From: Dialister sp. UBA6422
GTDB lineage: Bacteria > Bacillota > Negativicutes > Veillonellales > Dialisteraceae
Direction: 5' to 3'
Length of the DNA stretch: 15,340 nucleotides
NCBI GenBank assembly: GCA_002439665.1
Contig: DJPC01000011.1
Span: 1-15,340 of the forward strand
The notes under the pieces were generated by a model. The model had not been told where the DNA came from, did not search any database, and worked only from the letters and a program-made list of their open reading frames with translations. A program made the position numbers and the translations under genes. Positions 5,805-12,019 of this stretch are shown here, piece by piece. Each line of letters begins with the position of its first letter. Positions within the stretch are counted from its first letter, which is position 1.

Positions 5805-6510
5805 GAGGTTCCTCCAGGTTACAAATAAAATAAGGTTTGAAATCTAAGTAGTCCGCACTGGTGAGATGGAGAGGAATACCTTCTAATTCTTCTGGCAAAT
5901 TGACAAAATTTGGTGCTCCATGAATATGACCATAAATGCATTCGCTAGCTCCATGCTTCTTAATAATATCCATCATATGAGAAGGGGTGCGAGATTCATC
6001 AAAAGGTGGATAGTGAAGGACAGCAATAATTTTATCCACCTTCATTTGCTGCGCCAATTCCAAGGAACGTTCCATGCGACCTTCTTCTCTTAGAATAATG
6101 GCTCGATCCGTTTCGGTAAATTTTTTTGATGTCTCTGAAATCCATCCGCGAGTACCTGCTAAGGCCACATTTCCTACCTGAATAGCAGAATTATGAATAA
6201 ACTCAAAAGCTCCATGGGTCATATTTGTCATTTTCGTAACCGTGGACCACCAGAAATCATGATTTCCTCGGACTAAAATTTTTCGTCCGGGAAGACTTCC
6301 TAACATAGCTAGATCACTTAAGGCACTTTCCATGCTCATGGCCCAAGAAAGATCTCCCGCCATGATGACAGTATCTTCTGGGCGAATCGTTTCTTTCCAA
6401 GACTTAATGATTTTTTCTCTGTGATTTTTCCAATTCTCTCCGAAAATATCCATCGGTTTCGTCGGTGGATCGCCGGAGAGATGGAAATCACTGAAAGCAT
6501 ATAATTTCAT
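5797..6510 (-). CDS. Calcineurin-like metallophosphoesterase
   Basis: This 237-residue cytoplasmic protein has all the di-metal motifs of the calcineurin-like phosphoesterase superfamily in order: D8-F-H10, GD53LSW, GNHD (82-85), H166 in LHYPP, and GHIHG with H195 and H197. It should hydrolyse a phosphomonoester or phosphodiester; the substrate is not predictable from sequence. I place the start at ATG 6510 because AAAGAGG lies just upstream, giving the usual opening MKLYAFSDFH. A longer frame from 6543 lacks a ribosome binding site. It is downstream of the DUF4931 gene (78 nt, with a weak terminator) and overlaps the following 77-residue gene. Confidence 0.88.
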   Translation of the reverse strand: MKLYAFSDFHLSGDPPTKPMDIFGENWKNHREKIIKSWKETIRPEDTVIMAGDLSWAMSMESALSDLAMLGSLPGRKILVRGNHDFWWSTVTKMTNMTHGAFEFIHNSAIQVGNVALAGTRGWISETSKKFTETDRAIILREEGRMERSLELAQQMKVDKIIAVLHYPPFDESRTPSHMMDIIKKHGASECIYGHIHGAPNFVNLPEELEGIPLHLTSADYLDFKPYFICNLEEPHA

Positions 6511-6522
6511 GAAAACCTCTTT

Positions 6523-6555
6523 ATCATAACGACACAAATTCATTGTGTCATTCTA
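6523..6555 (-). promoter_or_regulatory. Candidate promoter with embedded dyad before the phosphoesterase
   Basis: On the minus strand, ATGACA (6551-6546) and TATGAT (6528-6523) are 17 bp apart. A dyad GACACAA-TGAAT-TTGTGTC (6549-6531) fills most of the spacer. The predicted start falls within the ribosome binding site of ATG 6510, so the transcript would be nearly leaderless; this makes the promoter less certain than its boxes suggest. Confidence 0.35.
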
Positions 6556-6557
6556 AG

Positions 6558-6583
6558 AAAATAGAAGGGATTTGTCATCCCTT
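6558..6583 (-). terminator. Weak terminator after the DUF4931 gene
   Basis: On the minus strand, AAGGGAT (6583-6577) pairs perfectly with ATCCCTT (6571-6565) around a 5-nt loop and is followed by CTATTTTCTT. The T tract is broken, so partial read-through into the phosphoesterase is likely. Confidence 0.5.
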
Positions 6584-6588
6584 GGCAT

Positions 6589-7347
6589 TTAGCCAAAGTA
6601 TTTTTCTGACCGTAAAGTATCAATGATGTGTTTTTTGCTCACATCATCTAGCACATTGGTGATACGGTACCCCATATAAAGGGGACTGGCAGTGAAGCGA
6701 GGAAATATTTTGGCATGAATATGTTTCATGTGATAGAAGAAAATATTGTAACTGTTGCAGTGCATAGGAAAATCTTGCAATACAAATTGGGCCATGGTCT
6801 GTATAGCATCTGCAAATCCATCAGGATGTCCATCTGCTTTCATGGTAACATTCAATTCGCCAACACCACTGATGGGGTAATCTGCTAAAGAGGCATAGCA
6901 ATCATTATCTTCGTGAACAATGGTACCTAGGAAGTTTTCATGGAGCAAATTATCTCTGTAGTCGTAGTCTTCTAGTCCGATGATTTGAGAATGAGGATGT
7001 CTTTGGGATCCACCAGAGGTGGGACCAAAGTTGCGGAAATAAATGACCGATTGAAACCGTTTGTCCTTTTCCATATCTGCCCATTTGGATAAACCAAAGG
7101 AAATTACTTGGTGAAGCTTATCTGGGGTATAGGTAGATAATTCACCTAAATGATCTGATGTTTCTACAATGACAGTAGGTACTGTTTTTTCAAAGACTGG
7201 ATATTTATTCATTAACCAAATGATATCATCCTTGCGATCTAAAATGTGGGTGAGATTTTCCACATGACAGAAAGGACATACCTTTTGTGTGCCCGAATGG
7301 GGCTTTTCACTTCCGATAGACATGTTGAATGTAATAGGCATGGTCAT
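6589..7347 (-). CDS. GalT/HIT-like DUF4931 family protein
   Basis: This 252-residue protein resembles galactose-1-phosphate uridylyltransferase (HIT-superfamily fold) but is shorter than GalT. It has a C24-x-x-C27 zinc-type pair (CPFC), the nucleotidyl-transfer motif RHPHSQ at 116-121 (GalT uses the second histidine of HPH as the nucleophile), and a later H209-I-H211 in HIHAKIFPRF. This suggests a nucleotidyltransferase or hydrolase on a nucleoside-diphosphate or similar substrate. No gal genes are nearby, so galactose metabolism should not be assumed. The start is ATG 7347, with GGAGG (7361-7357) nine bases upstream. The longer frame from 7440 has no such site and runs across the promoter -10. 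Confidence 0.8.
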   Translation of the reverse strand: MTMPITFNMSIGSEKPHSGTQKVCPFCHVENLTHILDRKDDIIWLMNKYPVFEKTVPTVIVETSDHLGELSTYTPDKLHQVISFGLSKWADMEKDKRFQSVIYFRNFGPTSGGSQRHPHSQIIGLEDYDYRDNLLHENFLGTIVHEDNDCYASLADYPISGVGELNVTMKADGHPDGFADAIQTMAQFVLQDFPMHCNSYNIFFYHMKHIHAKIFPRFTASPLYMGYRITNVLDDVSKKHIIDTLRSEKYFG

Positions 7348-7375
7348 GATCGTGTACCTCCATGTACTTTTTCTT

Positions 7376-7384
7376 ATTATAACA
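7376..7384 (-). promoter_or_regulatory. Extended -10 promoter of the DUF4931 gene
   Basis: The minus strand reads TGTTATAAT from 7384 to 7376, a perfect extended -10. The -35 region is poor. It matches the promoter style seen before the pseudouridine synthase gene and lies upstream of the GGAGG site. Confidence 0.6.
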
Positions 7385-7671
7385 CGGAAAAGGAAAGGGT
7401 TATATTCGATATTTCCTTCGATTTCACTTTTCATTCCCAAAGATAGGTAAAGAAAGATTCTTCTATATAGTTTCTTATTTTGCAGGAAGAAATATATTTA
7501 TAGCAATAGGTTATGATACTTATTGACCAAAAGAAATGGACGGTACTCTTTCGCCTGTTGCGTATAGGGAATGTTTCTTTTTTATAAGGAAGTCAGTAGG
7601 ATGATCATTTGTTGTTATTTGTATGATTGACTCATTTGCTTACAAAAAACATTAATATGTTAATTCTTTAT
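7385..7671. other. Divergent intergenic region
   Basis: This stretch separates the minus-strand DUF4931 promoter from the plus-strand binding-protein promoter. No ORF with a ribosome binding site is seen. A short imperfect dyad, AACAT-TAAT-ATGTT, lies near 7650-7663, just upstream of the -35 box, and could be a regulator site. I found no T-box, SAM or other known riboswitch motif. Confidence 0.4.
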
Positions 7672-7700
7672 TTGACAAAAGGATTTCTATGAGATATGAT
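7672..7700 (+). promoter_or_regulatory. Strong promoter of the binding-protein gene
   Basis: A consensus TTGACA (7672-7677) is 17 bp from TATGAT (7695-7700), predicting a start near 7707 and a leader of about 58 nt. Confidence 0.8.
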
Positions 7701-7764
7701 TAGTACATCAATAATACTTTACGCAAATAAAGAAATGAAGAGAAGAAACAGGGGGAGATCCGTT

Positions 7765-8577
7765 ATGAAAATGAATTGGAAAAAAGTGTTGCTCGTGGGG
7801 GCTTTGGCTGTAGGGGCAGCAGGCATGTTAGCTGGCTGTGGTGGAGAGCAGAAGCCTGCCAGCAGTAACACGGCTGGTGGTAAGCCTACTAAAATTGTTG
7901 CTGGTATGGATGATACCTTTGCACCTATGGGCTTCCGTGATGACAGTGGTAAAATCGTGGGCTTTGATATTGATATGGCCAATGCAGTTTCCAAGGAAAT
8001 CGGTGTGCCCATTGAATTCAAACCTATTGATTGGGCTTCTAAGGAAACAGAATTGAATTCCGGACGGATTGATTGCATTTGGAATGGTTTTACTATGACG
8101 CCAGAGCGACAGAAAAAATTAGCATTCACCAAACCCTATATGGATAACATCCAGGTATATGCAGTACTCAATGATAGTCCTGTAAAGAGTGCAGACGATC
8201 TGAAGGGAAAGAAAATCTCTATTCAGGAAGCATCTACAGCAGAAACTGCTTTAAATCGAGATGAAGCTCTCAAAAATTCTTTTGCTGAAGTCAAATCCTA
8301 TCCAGATTTAGCAGCTTGCTTTATGGATTTGGAATCCGGTCGTTGCGACGCTGTTTTGGCTGATTCTGTGCTCATTGAATATTACATGACAAAGAAACCA
8401 GGCCAGTTTAAAGAATTGGATGGCGTTGTCTCTAAGGATACATTCTCTATTGGTATCAAGAAAGATAATGAAGCCTTAGTGAAACTGCTTAATGATGGTA
8501 TTGATAAAGTTGTAGCTAGTGGGGAAGCCGCTAAAATTTCTGAAAAATGGTTCGGGAAAGACGTTGTGCTGAAATAA
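7765..8577 (+). CDS. Amino acid ABC transporter substrate-binding lipoprotein (SBP family 3)
   Basis: This 270-residue protein starts with a lipoprotein signal: a basic MKMNWKK head, a hydrophobic stretch and the lipobox LAGC with C25 as the lipidation site. A GGEQKPASSNTAGG-like tether leads to a family 3 solute-binding domain (about 42-265). That domain shows GFDIDMANAV (66-75), the TPERQKKLAFTKPY block (112-125) with its ligand-side arginine R115, and the second-lobe segment SGRCDAVLAD (191-200). It should deliver a polar amino acid or cystine-like ligand to the permease and ATPase encoded downstream. I chose ATG 7765 with GGGGGAG at 7751-7757; the frame's upstream start at 7696 lies within the promoter -10 box. 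Its own terminator follows, so it can be made in excess over the membrane parts. Confidence 0.9.
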   Translation: MKMNWKKVLLVGALAVGAAGMLAGCGGEQKPASSNTAGGKPTKIVAGMDDTFAPMGFRDDSGKIVGFDIDMANAVSKEIGVPIEFKPIDWASKETELNSGRIDCIWNGFTMTPERQKKLAFTKPYMDNIQVYAVLNDSPVKSADDLKGKKISIQEASTAETALNRDEALKNSFAEVKSYPDLAACFMDLESGRCDAVLADSVLIEYYMTKKPGQFKELDGVVSKDTFSIGIKKDNEALVKLLNDGIDKVVASGEAAKISEKWFGKDVVLK

Positions 8578-8590
8578 TGTTCTTATAGGT

Positions 8591-8624
8591 AAAAAGAGCT
8601 ATGAAAAAATCATGGCTCTTTTTT
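8591..8624 (+). terminator. Terminator after the binding-protein gene
   Basis: AAAAAGAGCTATGA (8591-8604) pairs with TCATGGCTCTTTTT (8610-8623) with one G-U pair over 14 bp, and the 3' arm is T-rich. Confidence 0.85.
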
Positions 8625-8646
8625 GGTAAGAAGCTAGTAGCAGCGG

Positions 8647-8681
8647 AGAGGGCATTATTCATAAAGTGTCCTCTTATTTTT
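8647..8681 (+). terminator. Second, weaker terminator-like hairpin
   Basis: AGAGGGCA (8647-8654) pairs with TGTCCTCT (8667-8674), with one G-U pair, and is followed by TATTTTT. It may back up the terminator 25 nt upstream. Confidence 0.5.
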
Positions 8682-8778
8682 GTTCCATCAAGGTATTTCT
8701 AGTGCTTCATTATACGAGGTATGATTTTGCAGCCATTCTCATTTTTTACTTTAGATTTCCATTTTTTAATTCTCTATC

Positions 8779-8807
8779 TTGCTAAAATATTAAATTCATT
8801 GTATGAT
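8779..8807 (+). promoter_or_regulatory. Promoter of the permease-ATPase operon
   Basis: TTGCTA (8779-8784) and TATGAT (8802-8807) are 17 bp apart, the same -10 sequence and spacing as the binding-protein promoter. The predicted start is near 8814, giving a leader of about 185 nt. Confidence 0.6.
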
Positions 8808-8875
8808 AATAATACAAGTTATGCTATGCGTGGCTAATGCATCGATCAAATTGAAAATATTGGCTATTGGGTGAC

Positions 8876-8919
8876 TAGTGACTGGGAATTCTTAATTTCT
8901 AATCGCCAGTCACTATTTT
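8876..8919 (+). promoter_or_regulatory. Leader hairpin, possible attenuator
   Basis: TAGTGACTGG (8876-8885) and CCAGTCACTA (8906-8915) form a perfect 10-bp stem followed by TTTTC. An upstream GTGACT (8871-8876) duplicates part of the 5' arm and could pair with the 3' arm instead, a possible switch. It lies about 80 nt before the permease start. Confidence 0.45.
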
Positions 8920-8997
8920 CAGGATTATAGGATGTCAAAGCGAAAAAGGATCAACTGATAAGCAAGTTTGAAAGACTAAAGGAGTAAGGAGCTTTTT

Positions 8998-9645
8998 ATG
9001 GATTACATACTTAGAATTTTGCCAAATATGTTTTCAGGACTGGGTGTGTCAGCCCAGATTTTTCTAATTACCATTGTGTTATCATTGCCTATTGGGATCC
9101 TTTTGGCTTTGGTTCGTATTTCTAGAGTGGCTATTTTCAGAAAGTTAGCAGCCATGTACATTTATGTTATGAGAGGTACACCGCTGATGCTGCAGATCAT
9201 GTTTATTTACTATGGTTTGCCTCTGATGCTCAATGTACAAATCAGTGATTTCCCAGCTGCTATCATTGCTTTTGTGGCTAACTATGCAGCCTACTTTGCT
9301 GAAATCTTTAGAGGTGGTATCCAGTCCATTCCTAAGGGACAGTATGAAGGAGCAAAGGTTTTAGGATTCACTTATAAACAAACCATGTGGCACATCGTGC
9401 TGCCCCAGGTAGTAAAACGGGTCATTCCGCCTCTTGGTAATGAAACCATTACACTGCTCAAAGATACCTCTTTGGTCTATATTTTGGCTATGAATGATTT
9501 GATGCGTGTCACTCGTGCCTTTGTACAGCGTGATTTTGATACCATGCCATTTTTGGTAGCTGCTGTTTTCTACTTGGTATGTACAGCTGTTTTGACAAAA
9601 GTTTTGGCCTATGTAGAAAAGAAATACGCAGTCTATGAAGAATAA
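8998..9645 (+). CDS. Amino acid ABC transporter permease (HisM/GlnP type)
   Basis: This 215-residue inner-membrane protein is of usual size for polar amino acid permeases, with about five hydrophobic segments (near 15-40, 52-76, 85-104, 150-170 and 185-205). The cytoplasmic EAA-type loop that docks on the ATPase is clear: EGAKVLGFTYKQTMWHIVLP at 117-136. Other family traits are MRGTPLMLQ (58-66) and the ETITLLKDTSL segment (149-159). The start is ATG 8998 with AAGGAG at 8986-8991. The stop overlaps the ribosome binding site of the ATPase gene, so the two are translated together. A single permease gene implies a homodimeric channel. Confidence 0.93.
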   Translation: MDYILRILPNMFSGLGVSAQIFLITIVLSLPIGILLALVRISRVAIFRKLAAMYIYVMRGTPLMLQIMFIYYGLPLMLNVQISDFPAAIIAFVANYAAYFAEIFRGGIQSIPKGQYEGAKVLGFTYKQTMWHIVLPQVVKRVIPPLGNETITLLKDTSLVYILAMNDLMRVTRAFVQRDFDTMPFLVAAVFYLVCTAVLTKVLAYVEKKYAVYEE

Positions 9646-9655
9646 GGAGGATACC

Positions 9656-10417
9656 ATGAGCTTTATTGAAATGAAACATATCCGTAAAGATTTTGGTAAG
9701 CAGACCATTCTTCACGGCGTCGATATGACATTAGAAAAGGGAGAAGTTATTTCTATTATTGGGCCTTCAGGGGCTGGGAAGAGCACACTTCTTCGTTGCT
9801 TGAATCATTTGGAAACCATCCAGGGGGGGACCATTTGCGTAGATGGAGAATACCTGGCCAAAGAAACTGATGGTAAGGTGACCTATGCATCAGAAGCTAA
9901 GACAAAAGAGATTTTAGGGAAAATGGGAATGGTATTTCAGTCATTTAATCTATTTCCCCATATGACAGTACTTGATAATATTATGGCAGCCCCTATTTAT
10001 GTGAAGAGGATGAAAAAAGAAGATATTCAGCCTATCGCGGAAGATTTGCTCAATAAAGTAGGACTTCTTAATAAAAAAGATATGTATCCAGGCAATCTTT
10101 CCGGCGGGCAGAAACAGCGTGTGGCTATTGCTAGGGCTTTGGCAATGGATCCGGAAATTATGCTTTTTGATGAACCCACATCAGCACTGGATCCAGAGCT
10201 GACAGGAGAAGTTTTGAAAACCATTCAGCAATTGGCTGATGAAAACATGACCATGGCTATTGTGACCCATGAAATGGCTTTTGCTAAATCTGTATCTGAT
10301 AAAATTCTTTTCATGGTAGATGGACATGTGGAAGAAGAAGGTAGCAGTGAGGAAGTCTTTGATCATCCAAAGAGCGAAAGAACCAAGGCTTTCTTGAAGT
10401 CCATTTTAAGGGCCTAA
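9656..10417 (+). CDS. Amino acid ABC transporter ATPase (GlnQ/HisP type)
   Basis: This 253-residue ATPase powers the importer. It has Walker A GPSGAGKS/T at 36-44, the Q-loop Q95, the signature LSGGQ at 148-152, Walker B IMLFDE at 168-173, the D-loop SALD and the switch histidine H205 in VTHEM. It is close in length to GlnQ/HisP proteins and lacks the extra C-terminal domain of methionine importers. The start is ATG 9656, served by AGGAGG at 9645-9650, which begins on the last base of the permease stop. An earlier in-frame ATG at 9635 overlaps the permease and lies before that ribosome binding site. A terminator follows the gene. Confidence 0.94.
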   Translation: MSFIEMKHIRKDFGKQTILHGVDMTLEKGEVISIIGPSGAGKSTLLRCLNHLETIQGGTICVDGEYLAKETDGKVTYASEAKTKEILGKMGMVFQSFNLFPHMTVLDNIMAAPIYVKRMKKEDIQPIAEDLLNKVGLLNKKDMYPGNLSGGQKQRVAIARALAMDPEIMLFDEPTSALDPELTGEVLKTIQQLADENMTMAIVTHEMAFAKSVSDKILFMVDGHVEEEGSSEEVFDHPKSERTKAFLKSILRA

Positions 10418-10436
10418 CAATATAATAAAAATTAAA

Positions 10437-10485
10437 GCGCGGCGCACATATGATATGACTTATATGGCGCCGTGTCTTTTTATTT
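10437..10485 (+). terminator. Terminator of the permease-ATPase operon
   Basis: GCGCGGCGC (10437-10445) pairs with GCGCCGTGT (10467-10475) over 9 positions with two G-U pairs, and an inner CATAT/ATATG extends the stem. CTTTTTATTTT follows. Confidence 0.85.
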
Positions 10486-10512
10486 TCGCCTATTCAGTGT
10501 ATGATAGAAAAA

Positions 10513-10539
10513 AGCTTAATCATTATAAATGATAAGGCT
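10513..10539. promoter_or_regulatory. 27-bp dyad upstream of the chromate-family genes, candidate operator
   Basis: AGCTTAATCATT (10513-10524) and AATGATAAGGCT (10528-10539) are complementary with one mismatch and one G-T pair around a 3-bp centre. A TATGAT at 10500-10505 could be a -10 box with a poor -35, which would place the dyad at the start of transcription, a repressor position. There is no T tract after it. It resembles no operator I can name with confidence. Confidence 0.45.
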
Positions 10540-10586
10540 TGAACCATGGTTGATTTCTTATTTTTGAAGATCAGAAAGGATACCTT

Positions 10587-11132
10587 ATGAAATTACTTTT
10601 TGAGTTATTTTTCATTTTTGCCAAGATGGGAGCCGTTACCTTTGGTGGTGGTTATGCTATGCTTCCTATTTTGCAGAGGGAAATCGTGGAAAATAAACAC
10701 TGGGGGACGGAAGAAGAGCTCATGGATTACTATGCGTTGGGACAAGTAACGCCCGGTATGATTGCGGTCAATGTGGCTACTTTTATTGGATGTAAATTGA
10801 AAGGATTTTGGGGAGGCGTTTTTGCTACTGTTGGGGTGATTACTCCTTCCATGATCATTATCACTGTCATTGCTTTATTTTTATCGCAATTTGAAGAAAA
10901 TCCTTACGTAGCCCATGCTTTTAGTGGTATTCGAGCTTGTGTATGTGTGCTGATCATGGATGCAGTATTGAAATTGGGGAAAAAATCGGTGAAAGATAAA
11001 AGAACGCTTTTGATTTTTTTAGCGATTTTACTCATCGCTTTATTTGTACCTATTTCTCCTGTATTCTCCGTAGTCGTTGCAGGCATAGCTGGTTATATCC
11101 TGATGCCTAGAAAAGGAGGCAAAGAAAAATGA
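10587..11132 (+). CDS. Chromate transporter (ChrA) family, short-chain, first half
   Basis: This 181-residue membrane protein is one half of a split short-chain CHR transporter. Family motifs are FGGGYAMLP (19-27) after the first hydrophobic segment and GQVTPGMIAVNVATFIG (52-68), followed by hydrophobic segments near 75-100, 112-128 and 140-172. Full-length ChrA has two such halves in one chain; here they are separate genes that overlap by 4 nt (ATGA), so a heterodimer is likely. ChrA proteins of aerobes export chromate; in this setting the natural substrate is unknown. The start is ATG 10587 with GAAAGGA at 10574-10580. Confidence 0.88.
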   Translation: MKLLFELFFIFAKMGAVTFGGGYAMLPILQREIVENKHWGTEEELMDYYALGQVTPGMIAVNVATFIGCKLKGFWGGVFATVGVITPSMIIITVIALFLSQFEENPYVAHAFSGIRACVCVLIMDAVLKLGKKSVKDKRTLLIFLAILLIALFVPISPVFSVVVAGIAGYILMPRKGGKEK

Positions 11133-11692
11133 TTTGGCTCCAGATGTTTTGGGAATTTTTTAAAACCGGTCTTTTTGCTGTGGGCGGAGGATTGGCTACG
11201 TTACCTTTCTTGTATGATATTTCGGAACGGACAGGTTGGTTCAGCGCAGAAGATATAGCCAATATGATTGCTATTTCAGAATCTACGCCAGGTCCCTTGG
11301 GAGTCAATATGGCTACCTATGCAGGCTTTCAGGCACTGGGGATCCCTGGAGGAATTTTTACGACCTTGTCTCTGACTGCGCCAGCACTTATCGTTATTAC
11401 TGCTATATATGCTCTTCTTTCTAAGTTCAAACAATCAAAAACAGTGGAACGTATTTTTTACGGTCTTCGACCAGCATCTACTGCTCTTATCGCAGCAGCT
11501 GGACTGGGTGTGGCGAAAGTTTCTCTTTTGGATGTGAATCTCTATGAACATACTGGTGCTTTTATGAATCTTTTCAATTGGCCTTGTATACTTCTGGCAC
11601 TTGTTATTTTTGTGGCCCTTAAAAAATTCAAGAAACATCCTATCTGGTATATTTTATTCAGTGCTGTGGCAGGTATCGCGCTGGGATTGTAA
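11129..11692 (+). CDS. Chromate transporter (ChrA) family, short-chain, second half
   Basis: This 187-residue partner of the preceding gene has FAVGGGLATLPFL (16-28), ESTPGPLGVNMATYAG (51-66) and hydrophobic segments near 70-97, 115-133, 152-165 and 172-187. Its ATG overlaps the previous TGA (11129-11132), and AAAAGGAGG lies inside the upstream coding end, so the two are translated together. The paired halves usually insert with opposite topology, consistent with an antiparallel heterodimer. No sulfate, chromate or regulator gene accompanies the pair, so the substrate stays open. Confidence 0.88.
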   Translation: MIWLQMFWEFFKTGLFAVGGGLATLPFLYDISERTGWFSAEDIANMIAISESTPGPLGVNMATYAGFQALGIPGGIFTTLSLTAPALIVITAIYALLSKFKQSKTVERIFYGLRPASTALIAAAGLGVAKVSLLDVNLYEHTGAFMNLFNWPCILLALVIFVALKKFKKHPIWYILFSAVAGIALGL

Positions 11693-12019
11693 AATGGTGA
11701 AGGATTAGAATGGATAGGGATAGCACGGGCTGGAAAGTATCGTTTTACCTACTAGTCAATGGGATGTAACTTTCCATTGATTCAATATGCAGCACAGTGT
11801 TATCAAACAATTCATACAGACTATACAGGCGATGAAGTGAGGACATGGTAGATAATCCATCATGTTTCCCTATCTTCTTTATCAAACACTTATAATAAGT
11901 AGGAATTTGTATTTTTTAGAAGACTGTGATAAAATATAACTTGCGATTTGTCGTATTTCTGTAAAGATAAAAGATGGTATCAATTTGTCGGAAAACCGAC
12001 TTAAGGAGGAATAATTTTT
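11693..12019. other. Intergenic region between chromate-family genes and tig
   Basis: No gene is seen. TGGAAAGT (11731-11738) can pair with ACTTTCCA (11769-11776), and TCAATGG (11756-11762) with CCATTGA (11774-11780); the two stems share bases and exclude each other. Neither has a T tract, so no clear terminator ends the chromate-family operon. The tig promoter and leader fill the right side. Confidence 0.45.
11907..11935 (+). promoter_or_regulatory. Promoter of tig
   Basis: TTGTAT (11907-11912) and TAAAAT (11930-11935) are 17 bp apart, and TG at 11927-11928 makes an extended -10 (TGATAAAAT). The predicted start is near 11941, leaving a leader of about 80 nt that ends with a small hairpin (GTCGG 11987-11991, CCGAC 11996-12000) three bases before AAGGAGG. 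Confidence 0.65.

Larger units (their letters stand above)
8625..8997. other. Intergenic region between binding-protein and permease genes
   Basis: About 370 bp hold a backup terminator (8647-8681), a promoter (8779-8807) and a hairpin-bearing leader (8814-8997). No ORF with a ribosome binding site is seen, and no known riboswitch core is recognised. Confidence 0.5.

Noticed and set aside
7441..7671. T-box or amino acid riboswitch before the ABC transporter
   Set aside because: A GGACGGTAC-like string near 7539 recalls a T-box element, but it lies upstream of the mapped promoter boxes and lacks the rest of the T-box and a terminator.
7696..7764. N-terminal extension of the binding protein from ATG 7696
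   Set aside because: The ATG lies in the TATGAT -10 box. Starting at 7765 gives a normal lipoprotein signal peptide with a good ribosome binding site.
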